Source: Rhizoctonia solani (taxonomy: Eukaryota > Basidiomycota > Agaricomycetes > Cantharellales > Ceratobasidiaceae). Taken from it: a stretch of DNA of 64,000 nucleotides. The position numbers and the translations under genes were made by a program. The stretch spans positions 248,001-312,000 of the forward strand of contig NC_057375.1 in NCBI RefSeq assembly GCF_016906535.1. Reading direction: 5' to 3'. Of this stretch, positions 1-9,534 are shown piece by piece. The notes below the pieces were generated by a model, which made no database searches, was not told the origin of the DNA, and was given only the letters and a program-made list of their open reading frames with translations. The number at the start of each line of letters is the position of its first letter. Within the stretch, counting starts at the first letter, position 1.

Positions 1-1
1 G

Positions 2-3000
2 GTCTTGGCCAATGGCCACCCCCACACTATCCCTTTCCTTGTTTGCCCCATAGGCAACACACCGGCTATTCTAGGCATGACATGGTTAACGGCAGAAGCT
101 CCTTTGATTGATTGGCAACAGGGACTAGTCACCTTCCCTGAACAAGTTCAAATTGCCTCTGAAGAAGAAGCGGACTCAGACCCTTTAGCAGACCTCCCCC
201 CTCAGTACCATGAGTTTGCTAAAGTCTTTGGCAAAGAAGAATTTAAGGTCCTCCCTCCACATAGGGAGTATGACATCTCTATAGACCTTGTCCCAGACGC
301 CAAACTGACCCCTGGCCCCATATACGGCATGATGGATGCGGAATCTAAGGCGTTGAAACAACACATCAACAAGGAATTGGCAACGGGCAAGATTTGCCCC
401 AGCACCTCATCCGCCGGCGCTCCCGTCATGTTTGTAAAGAAGGCAGATGGCTCACTAAGATTGGTAGTCAACTACAGGAAGCTAAATGACGTCACGCACA
501 AGAACGTTTATCTGCTCCCTAGGCAGGACAACCTCATGGCTAAACTCAGACACGCCAAAGTATTCACCAAATTGGACTTACGCTGGGGATACAATAATGT
601 TTGGATCAAGGAAGGCAATGAATGGAAGACGGCCTTCAGAACCAAATATGGCCTATTCAAATACTTAGTCATGCCATTTGGTCTCACAAACGCCCCTGTT
701 GCTTTCCAACATTTCATGAATGACCTATTCAGGGACCTCATCAATGTCACCGTGGTTATTTACTTGGACGACATACTGATCTTCTCAGAAGACCCCAAGG
801 ACCACCCAACCCATGTAAGGGAAGTCCTGCCACGGCTACTAAGGAATCAACTGTTCTGTAAACTCTCCAAGTGTCATTTTCACGTCACCACAGTAGACTA
901 TTTGGGCATTGTCATATCCCCCGCTGGCTTCTCCATGGACCAGAAGAAGATTGAAGCAGTCACATCTTGGCCACAGCCCAGAACGGTCAAACAGGTCCAG
1001 GCTTTCTTAGGGTTTGTCAACTACCTCCGCCGGTTCATCCCCAATTTCAGCTTGGTAGCACGCCCCCTCCACAGTCTCACAAGGAAGGAATCCCCATGGT
1101 CTTGGGGGAACCAGGAAGAAGAGGCGTTTCAGGAATTAAAAACCCTAGTCACCAGGTCCCTGGTCCTAATACACTCCAACCCAGCACTGCCTTATTATTT
1201 AGAGACAGATGCATTGGGAGTCGCCATGGGAGCTATTCTAAGTCAAAGAGGATCAGATAACCGGTTGCACCCCATTGCCTATATGTCAAAATCCTTCTCA
1301 GGTGCCAAAGCCAACTACAACACCCATGACAAAGAGCTTCTGGCAATTATAAAAGCATTAGAAGAGTGGCGGATTTTCCTAGAAGCAACGGACAGACCAA
1401 TCCAGGTTTTTACAGATCATAGAAACCTGGAATATTGGATGCAGGCACGGACATTTAACAGAAGGCACGCGCGCTGGCGGATCTTCCTGAGCGACTTCAA
1501 CTTTGAGATACACTATTGCCCAGGAAAACAGTCAGGAAAACCAGACGCCCTGTCCAGAAGGTTGGACTACACGGACAGCCCTCAGGAACCAGAAATCATG
1601 CTCCCAGCAGAGGTCTTTGCCAACACGTCAGAAGCAGAACTTGAAATTGTCACAGAAATCCAAGGAAAACTGAAGGAAGACCCCTCCCTGGAACCTATCA
1701 TCCGTTTCCTGTCAGAAGACGCAGATAACGCACCCCCGTCCATCCGCAAGGTGTATAGGGATTATGATTGGGAGGAAGACCTACTATGGTACCGAGGGAA
1801 GCTAGTGGTCCCAGACTCAGAAATCCTGAAAGAACAATTGCTCAGAGAATTCCATGATTCACCCCTAGCAGGGCATCCTGGACAACAAAGAACCCTGGAG
1901 CTCCTGAGTTGCAACTACTGGTGGCCAGGAATGAAGTCATCCGCCAAGGAATGGGTGGAATGTTGTCCTACCTGCCAAGCCAATTGTTGCGCCCATGCCC
2001 CTGTCATTGCCCTGAAGCCCTTAGAAGTTCCCCCCTTCCCGTTCCACACAATATCCTATGACTTCATTACAGGATTTCCCAAATCTAGCGGGCACAACGC
2101 AATCCTGGTGGTAATTGACTCCTTTTCCAAATTTGGCCATTTTATACCAACCACAAAGAAGATTACCGCCAAGGGCCTAGCAGACCTGTTCACTACCCAC
2201 GTGTGGAAACTTCATGGGTTACCAGTCAAAACCATATTGGACCAAGGAACCACATTCACAGGAAAGTTCCTCAAAGCCCTTTACCAACAATTGGGAATCA
2301 AGCCCTCCTTCTCATCGGCTTATCACCCGGAATCAGATGGTCAAACAGAACAAGTTAACCAATTCATCAAGTTTTACCTCAGATCATACGTAGCCGCCAA
2401 TCACTCAGACTGGGCTACTTGGCTCCCCTTGGCAGAATATGCATACAATAATGCCAAACATGCCGCCACCGGGAAAACCCCCTTTGAACTGGTTTATGGA
2501 AGAAACCCGGTAATGAACCCGTCAAACGTCCCAGCCAATGTACTGGAGGCAGACGCCGTAGCAGATACCCTAGCCCGGGAATGGAAGGAGGCAGAAGCAG
2601 CCCTGAGAATGAGCAAGGAATGGATGAGCAGGAGTCAAGGAATTGTGCCAGAATATTCAATAGGCAAAAGGGTTTGGCTAGATGGGAGGAATGTTGAACT
2701 TAGGACCAATTCAAACAAGCTAGACCCCAAGCGACTTGGCCCCTTCAAAGTCATTGAAAAAATCTCTAGCCACGCCTACCGCCTAGAATTACCGGAATCC
2801 CTGAAGATCCATAACATGTTCTGTGTGGGATTATTATCTAAGAGCCACAAATCCCCAAGTCAGCATTTTCCAGAAAGACCCCCTCCTGAAACAATAGAAG
2901 GGGAAGAAGAATATGAGGTTGAACAAATCATTGACTCTAAGCAACAAAAGGGAAAATGGTTTTACTTGATTAAATGGAAAGGGTACGGACCAGAGGACAA

Positions 3001-3103
3001 TTCATGGGAACCTGAAGAACTGCTGGATCACAGCCAAGAAGAGATCAAGCGCTTCAACCAAGCTAGACTCAGAAAGGCTTGTGACGCCGCCAAGAGCCTT
3101 TAA
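2..3103 (+). CDS. Ty3/gypsy Pol polyprotein, 3' part (family 1)
   Basis: This is the retrotransposon Pol polyprotein, cut by the window start within the protease region (LVCPIGNTPAILGMTWL). Domains in order are reverse transcriptase with the catalytic YLDD box at 761-772, RNase H (YLETDALGVAMGAILSQ, from about 1190), an integrase HHCC zinc finger (GHPGQQRTLELL... CCPTCQ, about 1850-1980), an integrase core with D, D and E residues (VVIDSFSKFGHF, DQGTTF, YHPESDGQTE), and a C-terminal chromodomain (EEYEVEQIIDSK... YLIKWKGYGPEDNSWEPEEL, about 2905-3030). The chromodomain places it among chromoviruses. The frame is open throughout. A polypurine tract (AAGGGGGGG) and the 3' LTR follow immediately. 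It is clearly related to the intact Pol encoded on the minus strand at 9535-12948. Whether the whole element is intact cannot be judged here. Confidence 0.95.
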   Translation, partial: VLANGHPHTIPFLVCPIGNTPAILGMTWLTAEAPLIDWQQGLVTFPEQVQIASEEEADSDPLADLPPQYHEFAKVFGKEEFKVLPPHREYDISIDLVPDAKLTPGPIYGMMDAESKALKQHINKELATGKICPSTSSAGAPVMFVKKADGSLRLVVNYRKLNDVTHKNVYLLPRQDNLMAKLRHAKVFTKLDLRWGYNNVWIKEGNEWKTAFRTKYGLFKYLVMPFGLTNAPVAFQHFMNDLFRDLINVTVVIYLDDILIFSEDPKDHPTHVREVLPRLLRNQLFCKLSKCHFHVTTVDYLGIVISPAGFSMDQKKIEAVTSWPQPRTVKQVQAFLGFVNYLRRFIPNFSLVARPLHSLTRKESPWSWGNQEEEAFQELKTLVTRSLVLIHSNPALPYYLETDALGVAMGAILSQRGSDNRLHPIAYMSKSFSGAKANYNTHDKELLAIIKALEEWRIFLEATDRPIQVFTDHRNLEYWMQARTFNRRHARWRIFLSDFNFEIHYCPGKQSGKPDALSRRLDYTDSPQEPEIMLPAEVFANTSEAELEIVTEIQGKLKEDPSLEPIIRFLSEDADNAPPSIRKVYRDYDWEEDLLWYRGKLVVPDSEILKEQLLREFHDSPLAGHPGQQRTLELLSCNYWWPGMKSSAKEWVECCPTCQANCCAHAPVIALKPLEVPPFPFHTISYDFITGFPKSSGHNAILVVIDSFSKFGHFIPTTKKITAKGLADLFTTHVWKLHGLPVKTILDQGTTFTGKFLKALYQQLGIKPSFSSAYHPESDGQTEQVNQFIKFYLRSYVAANHSDWATWLPLAEYAYNNAKHAATGKTPFELVYGRNPVMNPSNVPANVLEADAVADTLAREWKEAEAALRMSKEWMSRSQGIVPEYSIGKRVWLDGRNVELRTNSNKLDPKRLGPFKVIEKISSHAYRLELPESLKIHNMFCVGLLSKSHKSPSQHFPERPPPETIEGEEEYEVEQIIDSKQQKGKWFYLIKWKGYGPEDNSWEPEELLDHSQEEIKRFNQARLRKACDAAKSL

Positions 3104-3113
3104 GGGGGGGCAA

Positions 3114-3673
3114 TGTTATAACCTCCTTACTTATACCATTGGAATTGCACGATTTTTCTATTATTTTTAGTATTTTTTACGGACTTGATATCTTTTGTTT
3201 TTCGATCACGTGATCTCGGCGCTTATTATGCCGAGATGCCGCGCCGAGATGCCGTGCCAAGGGCGCTTAGGAGAAATCCACGCTTCTGCGCAGCCCGCAG
3301 CAGGCTTCTCATTTGTCTTCTATACTTCTGTCTCTCACGCGCACAGACCATGTAAATAGTGTGCCTTGTCTATATAAACAGCAGGAAAATTGCTTGGAGA
3401 CACCAAGTTGATTTTACCTTGTCTCTTACTCATTAGAGAAGGTATCCAGCCAGCTAAGTAGCCGGCCCTAAGTAGTTCACAGACGCTCACCACCCCCTTG
3501 ACCTATCACACCTCCCAGGCCTCAGGCCCCTTTGCCGTCAGTAGTTAGAAGTAGAGTGCCTTAGGCGCTAGTAGTATAGCCTTAGATAGTTACCTTACAT
3601 AAGCCAGTGTAGTAGTACAGCCTTAAGCGCCCGCTCCCATTAGCGTGTACCCACCTTACAGTGGTGTACAACA
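3114..3673 (+). repeat. 3' LTR of family-1 gypsy element
   Basis: A 560-bp LTR starts TGTTATAACC after the polypurine tract and ends GGTGTACAACA. It matches the 561-bp LTRs at 8964, 14660, 59295 and 59947. It holds a CACGTG palindrome (3207-3212) followed by an inverted repeat (ATCTCGGC/GCCGAGAT, 3213-3237), a TATA box at 3371, and the putative self-primer segment at 3404-3417. Confidence 0.93.
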
Positions 3674-3735
3674 GATCCACACAGGGAAATACTGCCTTGG
3701 GGCAAACATTGCCTTGGGGCAAATATTAGGATCTG
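3674..3735 (+). repeat. left piece of a dispersed LTR-like repeat
   Basis: This short stretch, with two imperfect copies of TGCCTTGGGGCAAA, also occurs at about 29500-29560. It continues on the far side of the 3736-16596 element at 16597, so it is the left flank of the repeat into which that element inserted. Confidence 0.7.
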
Positions 3736-4318
3736 TGTTGTAGACACATTTGATACCACGGAATTTTTTCCAATTTTCTCAATTTTAAACAAAGACAAAT
3801 GGACTACATTTTCAATCACGTGACTTCAGCGCTTATATCATACGCTAAGCGCCAAGGCACGTCCCCTCCCACACTTACCTCAGCATACGTAGCCACCTCC
3901 ACTTGATGACATCACTATGACACGTCAGTGACACGTATGCATGAGTAAGACCAACTGCAGAACAGGGTTCTTATTGGATTAGGTTTTTGATATAATGTAT
4001 TTGTAAATAGCTTGCTTGTAGAATATATAAGGCGGCCAACCAACCATGGTAACACCCAGGTCAATTACCTCTTGTTGCATCCCCTATACTGTACAAGGCC
4101 TTAGGCCAGTAACTACTAAGTCCCCCACCTGTACTTGTTGCCTTAAGCAACTTCCTTGTTGTAGTTACATAGCTTGCCATTGCCCAAAAAGCCTTGGTTG
4201 TTGTACTTAGATAGTTAGTTGTTGTAGGTAGCATTGTCACCGCCTTAAGTGGGTTGACTTAGTTCCATACAGCCACAAGCGCCTGCTGCCTTGACGCCCC
4301 TTGCGGACGTCTAGGACA
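3736..4318 (+). repeat. 5' LTR of family-2 element
   Basis: A 583-bp LTR begins TGTTGTAGACAC and ends GTCTAGGACA. It contains CACGTG at 3817-3822, the inverted repeat GCGCTTA/TAAGCGC (3829-3852), TATATAAGG at 4024, and AGGTCAATTACCT at 4058-4070, which is the reverse complement of the primer site at 4321-4333. Confidence 0.95.
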
Positions 4319-4333
4319 CTAGGTAATTGACCT
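4058..4333 (+). promoter_or_regulatory. Putative self-priming pair (LTR segment and primer-binding site)
   Basis: AGGTCAATTACCT (4058-4070, 34 nt downstream of the TATA box at 4024) is the exact reverse complement of AGGTAATTGACCT (4321-4333), which starts 3 nt inside the LTR end. In Tf1-type elements the 5' end of the element's own RNA folds back onto the primer site and primes minus-strand DNA. The geometry here fits that mechanism; the RNA start itself is inferred from TATA spacing. Confidence 0.75.
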
Positions 4334-4800
4334 TAAGTTGGTTGCAAACTGTGCCCACTAGCACACCTACTCAGTCAACAACAAGAAGACCCCCTGTACT
4401 AGCACAAGGGAAATTGAGTGATCAGGATTGCCTTTTGCTGTCAATAATCAAACCAGCGTTGTCCCCACTCAGTACCAAATTGCTATAAGGCAGACAGGTT
4501 CTGATTGTCTGCATACCACCAGTTGCCGCACCCTTTGTTAGCAACCCTAGACAGCCAATCCACCTGCTTGCAGAAGCACTGCCCCGTATCACGCCGTCCA
4601 CAGCAGCTGATCAGGATAAGAACTGTCCAACGCTAGGCCAGTTGAGGCAAGGGTTTAGCATATACACACAATAAAGCACTCATAAGTCCTGCCACAGGCA
4701 CATACCAGCCCCCCCATCCTCCACCATTCTCTCTTGCACTCCCACGTGCTCTTCTTTGCAGGCTTCTTCACATGCTGGCTGCTCCTACCCCCAACCTACC
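4319..4800 (+). other. 5' leader of family-2 element
   Basis: This is the untranslated leader between the 5' LTR and the gag ATG. Its first 15 nt hold the primer site. It is similar to the leader at 30322-30808 of the second family-2 element. I see no open frame of note. Confidence 0.7.
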
Positions 4801-5165
4801 ATGGCAACCTGTTCCAGGACAGCCTCTCAAGCCCAATCCCCCTTTGATCAGGGATACATGGAACCCCACCTTCCAACAACCACCTCTGTCAAACTTGGCA
4901 AGGTATCCCTTGAGTGTGTCACACGCCTCCTCCTTGGCCTCCTTGGCCACGTCAAATGGCTCAAAAGGGAAATTGCCAAAATCAAGGAAGCAGGGGTTGA
5001 AACCCAAACCAATGTCAAGAACATATCTCAAACCGTTGATGTTGTCAAGGATGGGCTTAGAAGCCTCCAACTCCAAGGACCCTGCACACCAGAAGGGCCC
5101 CAGCCAAAAACCGTGGAAGAAACACCATGCCCCATACCAAAGACCAAGCCTGTTGGATTAGTTAG

Positions 5166-5251
5166 TGTCATAAACAGAGGAAAATAGAACTAGCCGGAAT
5201 TGAACCAGCTTGACCACTAAGCCATAGAGCCCTATTATTCCTCTGCTGACA
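5166..5251 (-). repeat. Short insertion with inverted ends and a tRNA-like core
   Basis: This segment is absent from the related gag at 30809. Its ends are imperfect inverted repeats (TGTCATAAACAGAGGAAA at the left, CTATTATTCCTCTGCTGACA at the right). On the minus strand the core has a TGGCTTAGTGG A-box-like motif and a GGTTCAATTCC B-box-like motif only about 16 nt apart, too close for a complete tRNA. I could not define a target duplication. It could be a miniature element or a shortened tRNA-derived SINE. Confidence 0.45.
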
Positions 5252-6318
5252 ACCCATGATTACACCTGCTACCCCCCAAATTTGGGCTTGGGCCAGCATG
5301 CAACCACTTGTACTGGTCATGTGACCGTGTCCAGGACAGTTAGTAGGCCGCCCTTCTGGACCAAACAGCTGCAGGCCCCTGTCCCCATCACCCAGCCAAC
5401 CCTAAGAAGAACTGTGCCCCTGCAAGTCCTGTCTCCCCCTCCATCTCCGCGTCTCCAATCCCCAATTGGAGCCCCTGCCTCTTACCCACCAGCTCCAGCA
5501 GCCCACTACCCCGCTTTGGTCAAGGTTGACCACCCCAATGCCTACACAGGCAAAACAGGGAGTGAAGCCAAGCAATGGTTAACCCAGATGATGGCCTGGA
5601 CCTGCCTAAATTTGCGGATGTTCCCAACCAATCAGGAGGTACTATCCTTCCTCCTGATGAACATGAAGGATTCCGCTGGGGCCTGGGCCCATCCACACCT
5701 TGACCAGCTTGGATCACACTGAGCTATCATCCAGACCGTTGAGGGTTTCAAACTGGAGTTCTTGGCAGCCTTTGGCAACCCTGATGCCACAAGGGCCACC
5801 AAGCAGAAAATTACCACCCTCACCCAGTCCAGCACATGTGCGGACTACATTACAAAGTTCAGGACCTTAGCCATGGAACTGGGCTGGAACAATGCGGCCC
5901 TTAGAGGCCAGTTTGCCCAAGGCCTCCACTGGGAGGTCAGCCGCCAAATTGCCACCCACAAGCAACACCCCCAAACCCTCCTCAAGCTGCAGAATGCAGC
6001 ACTTGTCATTGATAATGCTCTTTGCAAAGAGCACGCTAGCCACCCACCAAGGGACAATAAGTCTAGCAAACAAACCAACCCCATAAGGGGGACAAGTACC
6101 AGCCAAACTACTGCCGGATCAAGGAAACTCTCCAACAACCCCAACTTTGTGTTGGAAGAGGAAAGGAATTGCCTCTGCACCGCAGGCGCCTGCATCAAAT
6201 GCGGCAAAATGGGCCACAAGTTTGCAGAATGCCGCACGGGCTGGAAAGCTACCCCTATTGAGGACAAGGGGAAAGCTAGGGAAACCGCCAAAGTTGGCAA
6301 AGACTCCAAGTACCAATT

Positions 6319-6331
6319 GGGAAAAGAGTGA
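6319..6331 (+). promoter_or_regulatory. Putative -1 frameshift site at gag end
   Basis: The heptamer G GGA AAA (6319-6325) lies in the gag frame as X XXY YYZ, one codon before the TGA at 6329. Slippage by -1 leads directly into the pol frame. The same heptamer sits at the same place in the elements at 32152 and on the minus strand at 12948-12954. Confidence 0.7.
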
Positions 6332-8963
6332 GGGTACCTGCTGCTGCGCGCAAGGACCCTAAGGACTCTGGTTTAATGTTAGAAATATGTAATATATCCG
6401 TATCAAAAAATGCACCCCTCTTCACCATTTCTATACAACCAGAGAAGAAAGCGGAAAAACTAGAAGTCCTGATTGACTAAGGCGCCACATCATTGTTCCT
6501 TCACCCCTGCACTGCTGAGACACTATGTCTACCACTCATAGATCTCCCTCAACCCTGCACCATTACTATGCTTGATGGGCTGAGCCCCCAGGCCGGAAAA
6601 ATCTGGAAGAAGGCACAACTAACCTTCCTACTTGATGGCAAGCGTATGACAGAAACCTTCCTAATCTGTAATACTGGGTCCCATGCTGCCATCTTAGGAA
6701 TCAAATGGTTGGAACACCATAACCCGGAAATTGACTGGAATTCACAAACTCTCTCCTTTCCCCATGCACCACCAGAGCACATGGCCATTGCTGAAGAAGA
6801 GGAAGCCAACAAGAACCCCCTAGAAGGAGTACCCTCAAAGTACCACCAATACGCCAAGGTATTTGGAGAAGAAGAATTCAACAAGCTTCCTCCCCATTGG
6901 CATTACAACATTGGGATAGAACTCACAGAAGAAGGCCCCCTCAACCTGCCCCTATACAATATGACCAACGCCAAATCTGCCACACTCAAGGATTGGCTCA
7001 GGGACAAGCTTAAAGCAGGGAAGATCCGCCCTAGCAAGTCTTCTATCAGCTCACCAGTGATGTTTGTTCCAAAGAAGGATGGTTCCCGCTGCTTGGTAGT
7101 GGACTACCGTTGCCTCAACAATTGGACAAAGAAAAATGTTTACCCACTACCCCGTCCCAATGATCTCATGGCCCAGCTCCGTGGGGCCAAGGTCTTTACC
7201 AAGTTAGATCTAAGATGGGGCTACAATAATGTCCAAGTTAAGGAAGGCAACAAGTGGAAAACCGCTTTCTGTACCAAATACGGCCTCTATGAATCACTAG
7301 TCATGACATTTGGTTTGACCAATGCCCCCGCCTCTTTTCAACACTTCATGAACAACCTGTTCAAGGATCTATTGGATGTATGCATCATCATTTACCTTGA
7401 CAACATCCTGATCTACTCCAAAGATGACGCATCCCACACACAACACGTCCATGAAGTTCTATGGCAATTAATGGAAAATCAGCTATTTTGCAAGGCCTCA
7501 AAGTGTACCTTCCATGTAACATCCGTGGAATACCTTGGTATAATTGTCTTGGATAAGGGATTCAGCTTGGATAAGCTCAAAATCCAAGCAGTTCAGGAAT
7601 GGCCCACACCCACAAAGGTCAAAGAAGTCCAGTTGTTCCTAGGTTTTGCCAACTTCCTATGTCAGTTTGTTGCCAACTTTAGCCACATGGCCAGGCCCTT
7701 ACACAACCTGGTCAAAAAGGACACTCTGTGGAAATGGGACACTAAGGAACAGGAGGCTTTCCAAAGGCTAAAGGAAGCCATAACCAACGCCCCAGTATTC
7801 CGCCACGCCAACCTTGCAAAGCCTTACTTCCTGGAAATTGATGCATCTGGTGCAGCTCTGGGTTCCATCCTTAGTCAACAACAGGAAGACAGGTGCCTAC
7901 ATCCACTTGGTTTCCTATCCAAATCATTCAAAGGAGCCAAGCAGAACTATGACACACACAATAAGGAGCTTCTAGCAATCATCTGCTCCTTTGAGTATTG
8001 GCACATATTCTTGGAAGGAACAGAACACCCAATCACTGTTTTCACAGACCACCGCAATCTAGAATATTGGAAGGAATCCCGCACATTCAATCAACAACAC
8101 GCACAATGGCACCTACTCTTGGCTGGTTACAACTTTCAAATTGTCTACAGATTGGGAAAGCAATCCAGAAAACCCAATGCCCTGTCATGCCAACCCAATC
8201 ATGCCAATATCCCACCTACCAACCAAACCATGCTCCCCAACCCTGTCTTTGCAAACGTGGCACTAGTACTACCGGAAAGGGAACTGCAGCGCCAGATCAA
8301 ATCATTGCTTGATCAGGATGAGTCCCTGGAGGAAATCCTTCAATTCCTACAAAACAAGTCCAAGGCACCTCCCTCCATCAAACACGCTTTCAAGGATTAC
8401 AAAATGGAGGCAGGTCTTCTCTTCTACCAAGGATGCATTGTAGTTCCAGATGTAGGGACCTTAAGGATAGATCTGCTACGCATCTTCCATGATAGTCCCC
8501 TAGCCGGTCACCCTGGAAGACAACAAACCCTGGAATTGGTCTCTAGGAATTACTACTGGCCAGGCATCCATGCAGATATGTACTGGCATGTTGACTCCTG
8601 TGAAACTTGCCAGAGAATCTGGAAGCCAAAATACACATCCATTCCCCTGCAACCACTAGAACTCCTGTCACAACCTTGGCAACATGTATCATATGACATG
8701 ATTGTAGACTTACCCAAGGATGGAAGTAACAACTCAATCCTGGTGATCATTGACAGCTTTACAAAGTACGGGATATTTGTGAAATGCTCCAAAAAACTCA
8801 AAGCACCCAAGTTGGCAGAACTATTCCTGGAGAATGTGTGGAAACACCATGGCATGCTGGAAAAGACCATATCTGACAGAGGAAGGGTCTTTAACAACAA
8901 ATTCTTATGGGCCCTGTACAAACGCCTTGGCATTGACCCTCACTTCTCCTCAGCATACCACCC

Positions 8964-9524
8964 TGTCGTACACCACTGTAAGGTGGGTACTTGCTAGTGA
9001 GGGCGGGCGCTTAAGGCCGTACTACTACAAGCACACGTATGTATCTGACTAATCTAAGGCTATACTACTAGCGCTTAAGGCGCTCTACTGCTAACTACTG
9101 CTGACGAAGGGGCCGGAGGCCTGGGAGGTGTGGTAGGTAAGGTTAAGGGGTGATGTCAGCTGAACTTCTGGGGGCCGGCTACTTAGCTGGCTGGAGCCTC
9201 CTCAATGGATATGAGACGAGGTAAAATCAACTTGGGGTCTCCAAGCGACTTTCCTCTTGTATTTATACACAAGGGGACTATCTACAGGTGGTCAAAGCTC
9301 GTGAGAAGGGAATCACAGATATGAAAAAGGAAGCGTGCTGCGGGCTGCGCAGAAGCGTGGATTTCTCCCAAGCGCCCTTGGCACGGCATCTCGGCGCGGC
9401 ATCTCGGCGTAATAAGCGCCGAGATCACGTGATTGAAAAACAAAAGATATAAGGTCCGTAAAAAATAGTAAAAATATTAGAAAAAACGTGCGAATCTGAT
9501 GGTATAGTTTAGGAAGTTATAACA
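8964..9524 (-). repeat. 3' LTR of the intact family-1 element
   Basis: A 561-bp LTR reads TGTTATAACTTCC at its start and GGTGTACGACA at its end on the minus strand. It is directly preceded (minus strand) by the polypurine tract AAGGGGGGGCAA. Confidence 0.96.
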
Positions 9525-9534
9525 TTGCCCCCCC

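Larger units (their letters stand above)
4801..6331 (+). pseudogene. gag of family-2 element, broken
   Basis: This encodes the capsid/nucleocapsid protein of the retrotransposon. The start at 4801 is chosen from the ATGGCAACC context shared with the copy at 30809. The reading runs to about 5165, where an insertion of about 86 bp (5166-5251) and neighbouring divergent sequence break it and shift the frame. It resumes in another frame at about 5342 (the capsid-like region AKQWLTQMMAW to FLAAFGNPDATRA), meets an in-frame TGA at 5720-5722, and continues to a zinc knuckle (CIKCGKMGHKFAEC, about 6197-6238). It ends at TGA 6329-6331 just after a G GGA AAA slippery heptamer. No functional Gag can be made from this copy. 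Confidence 0.9.
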
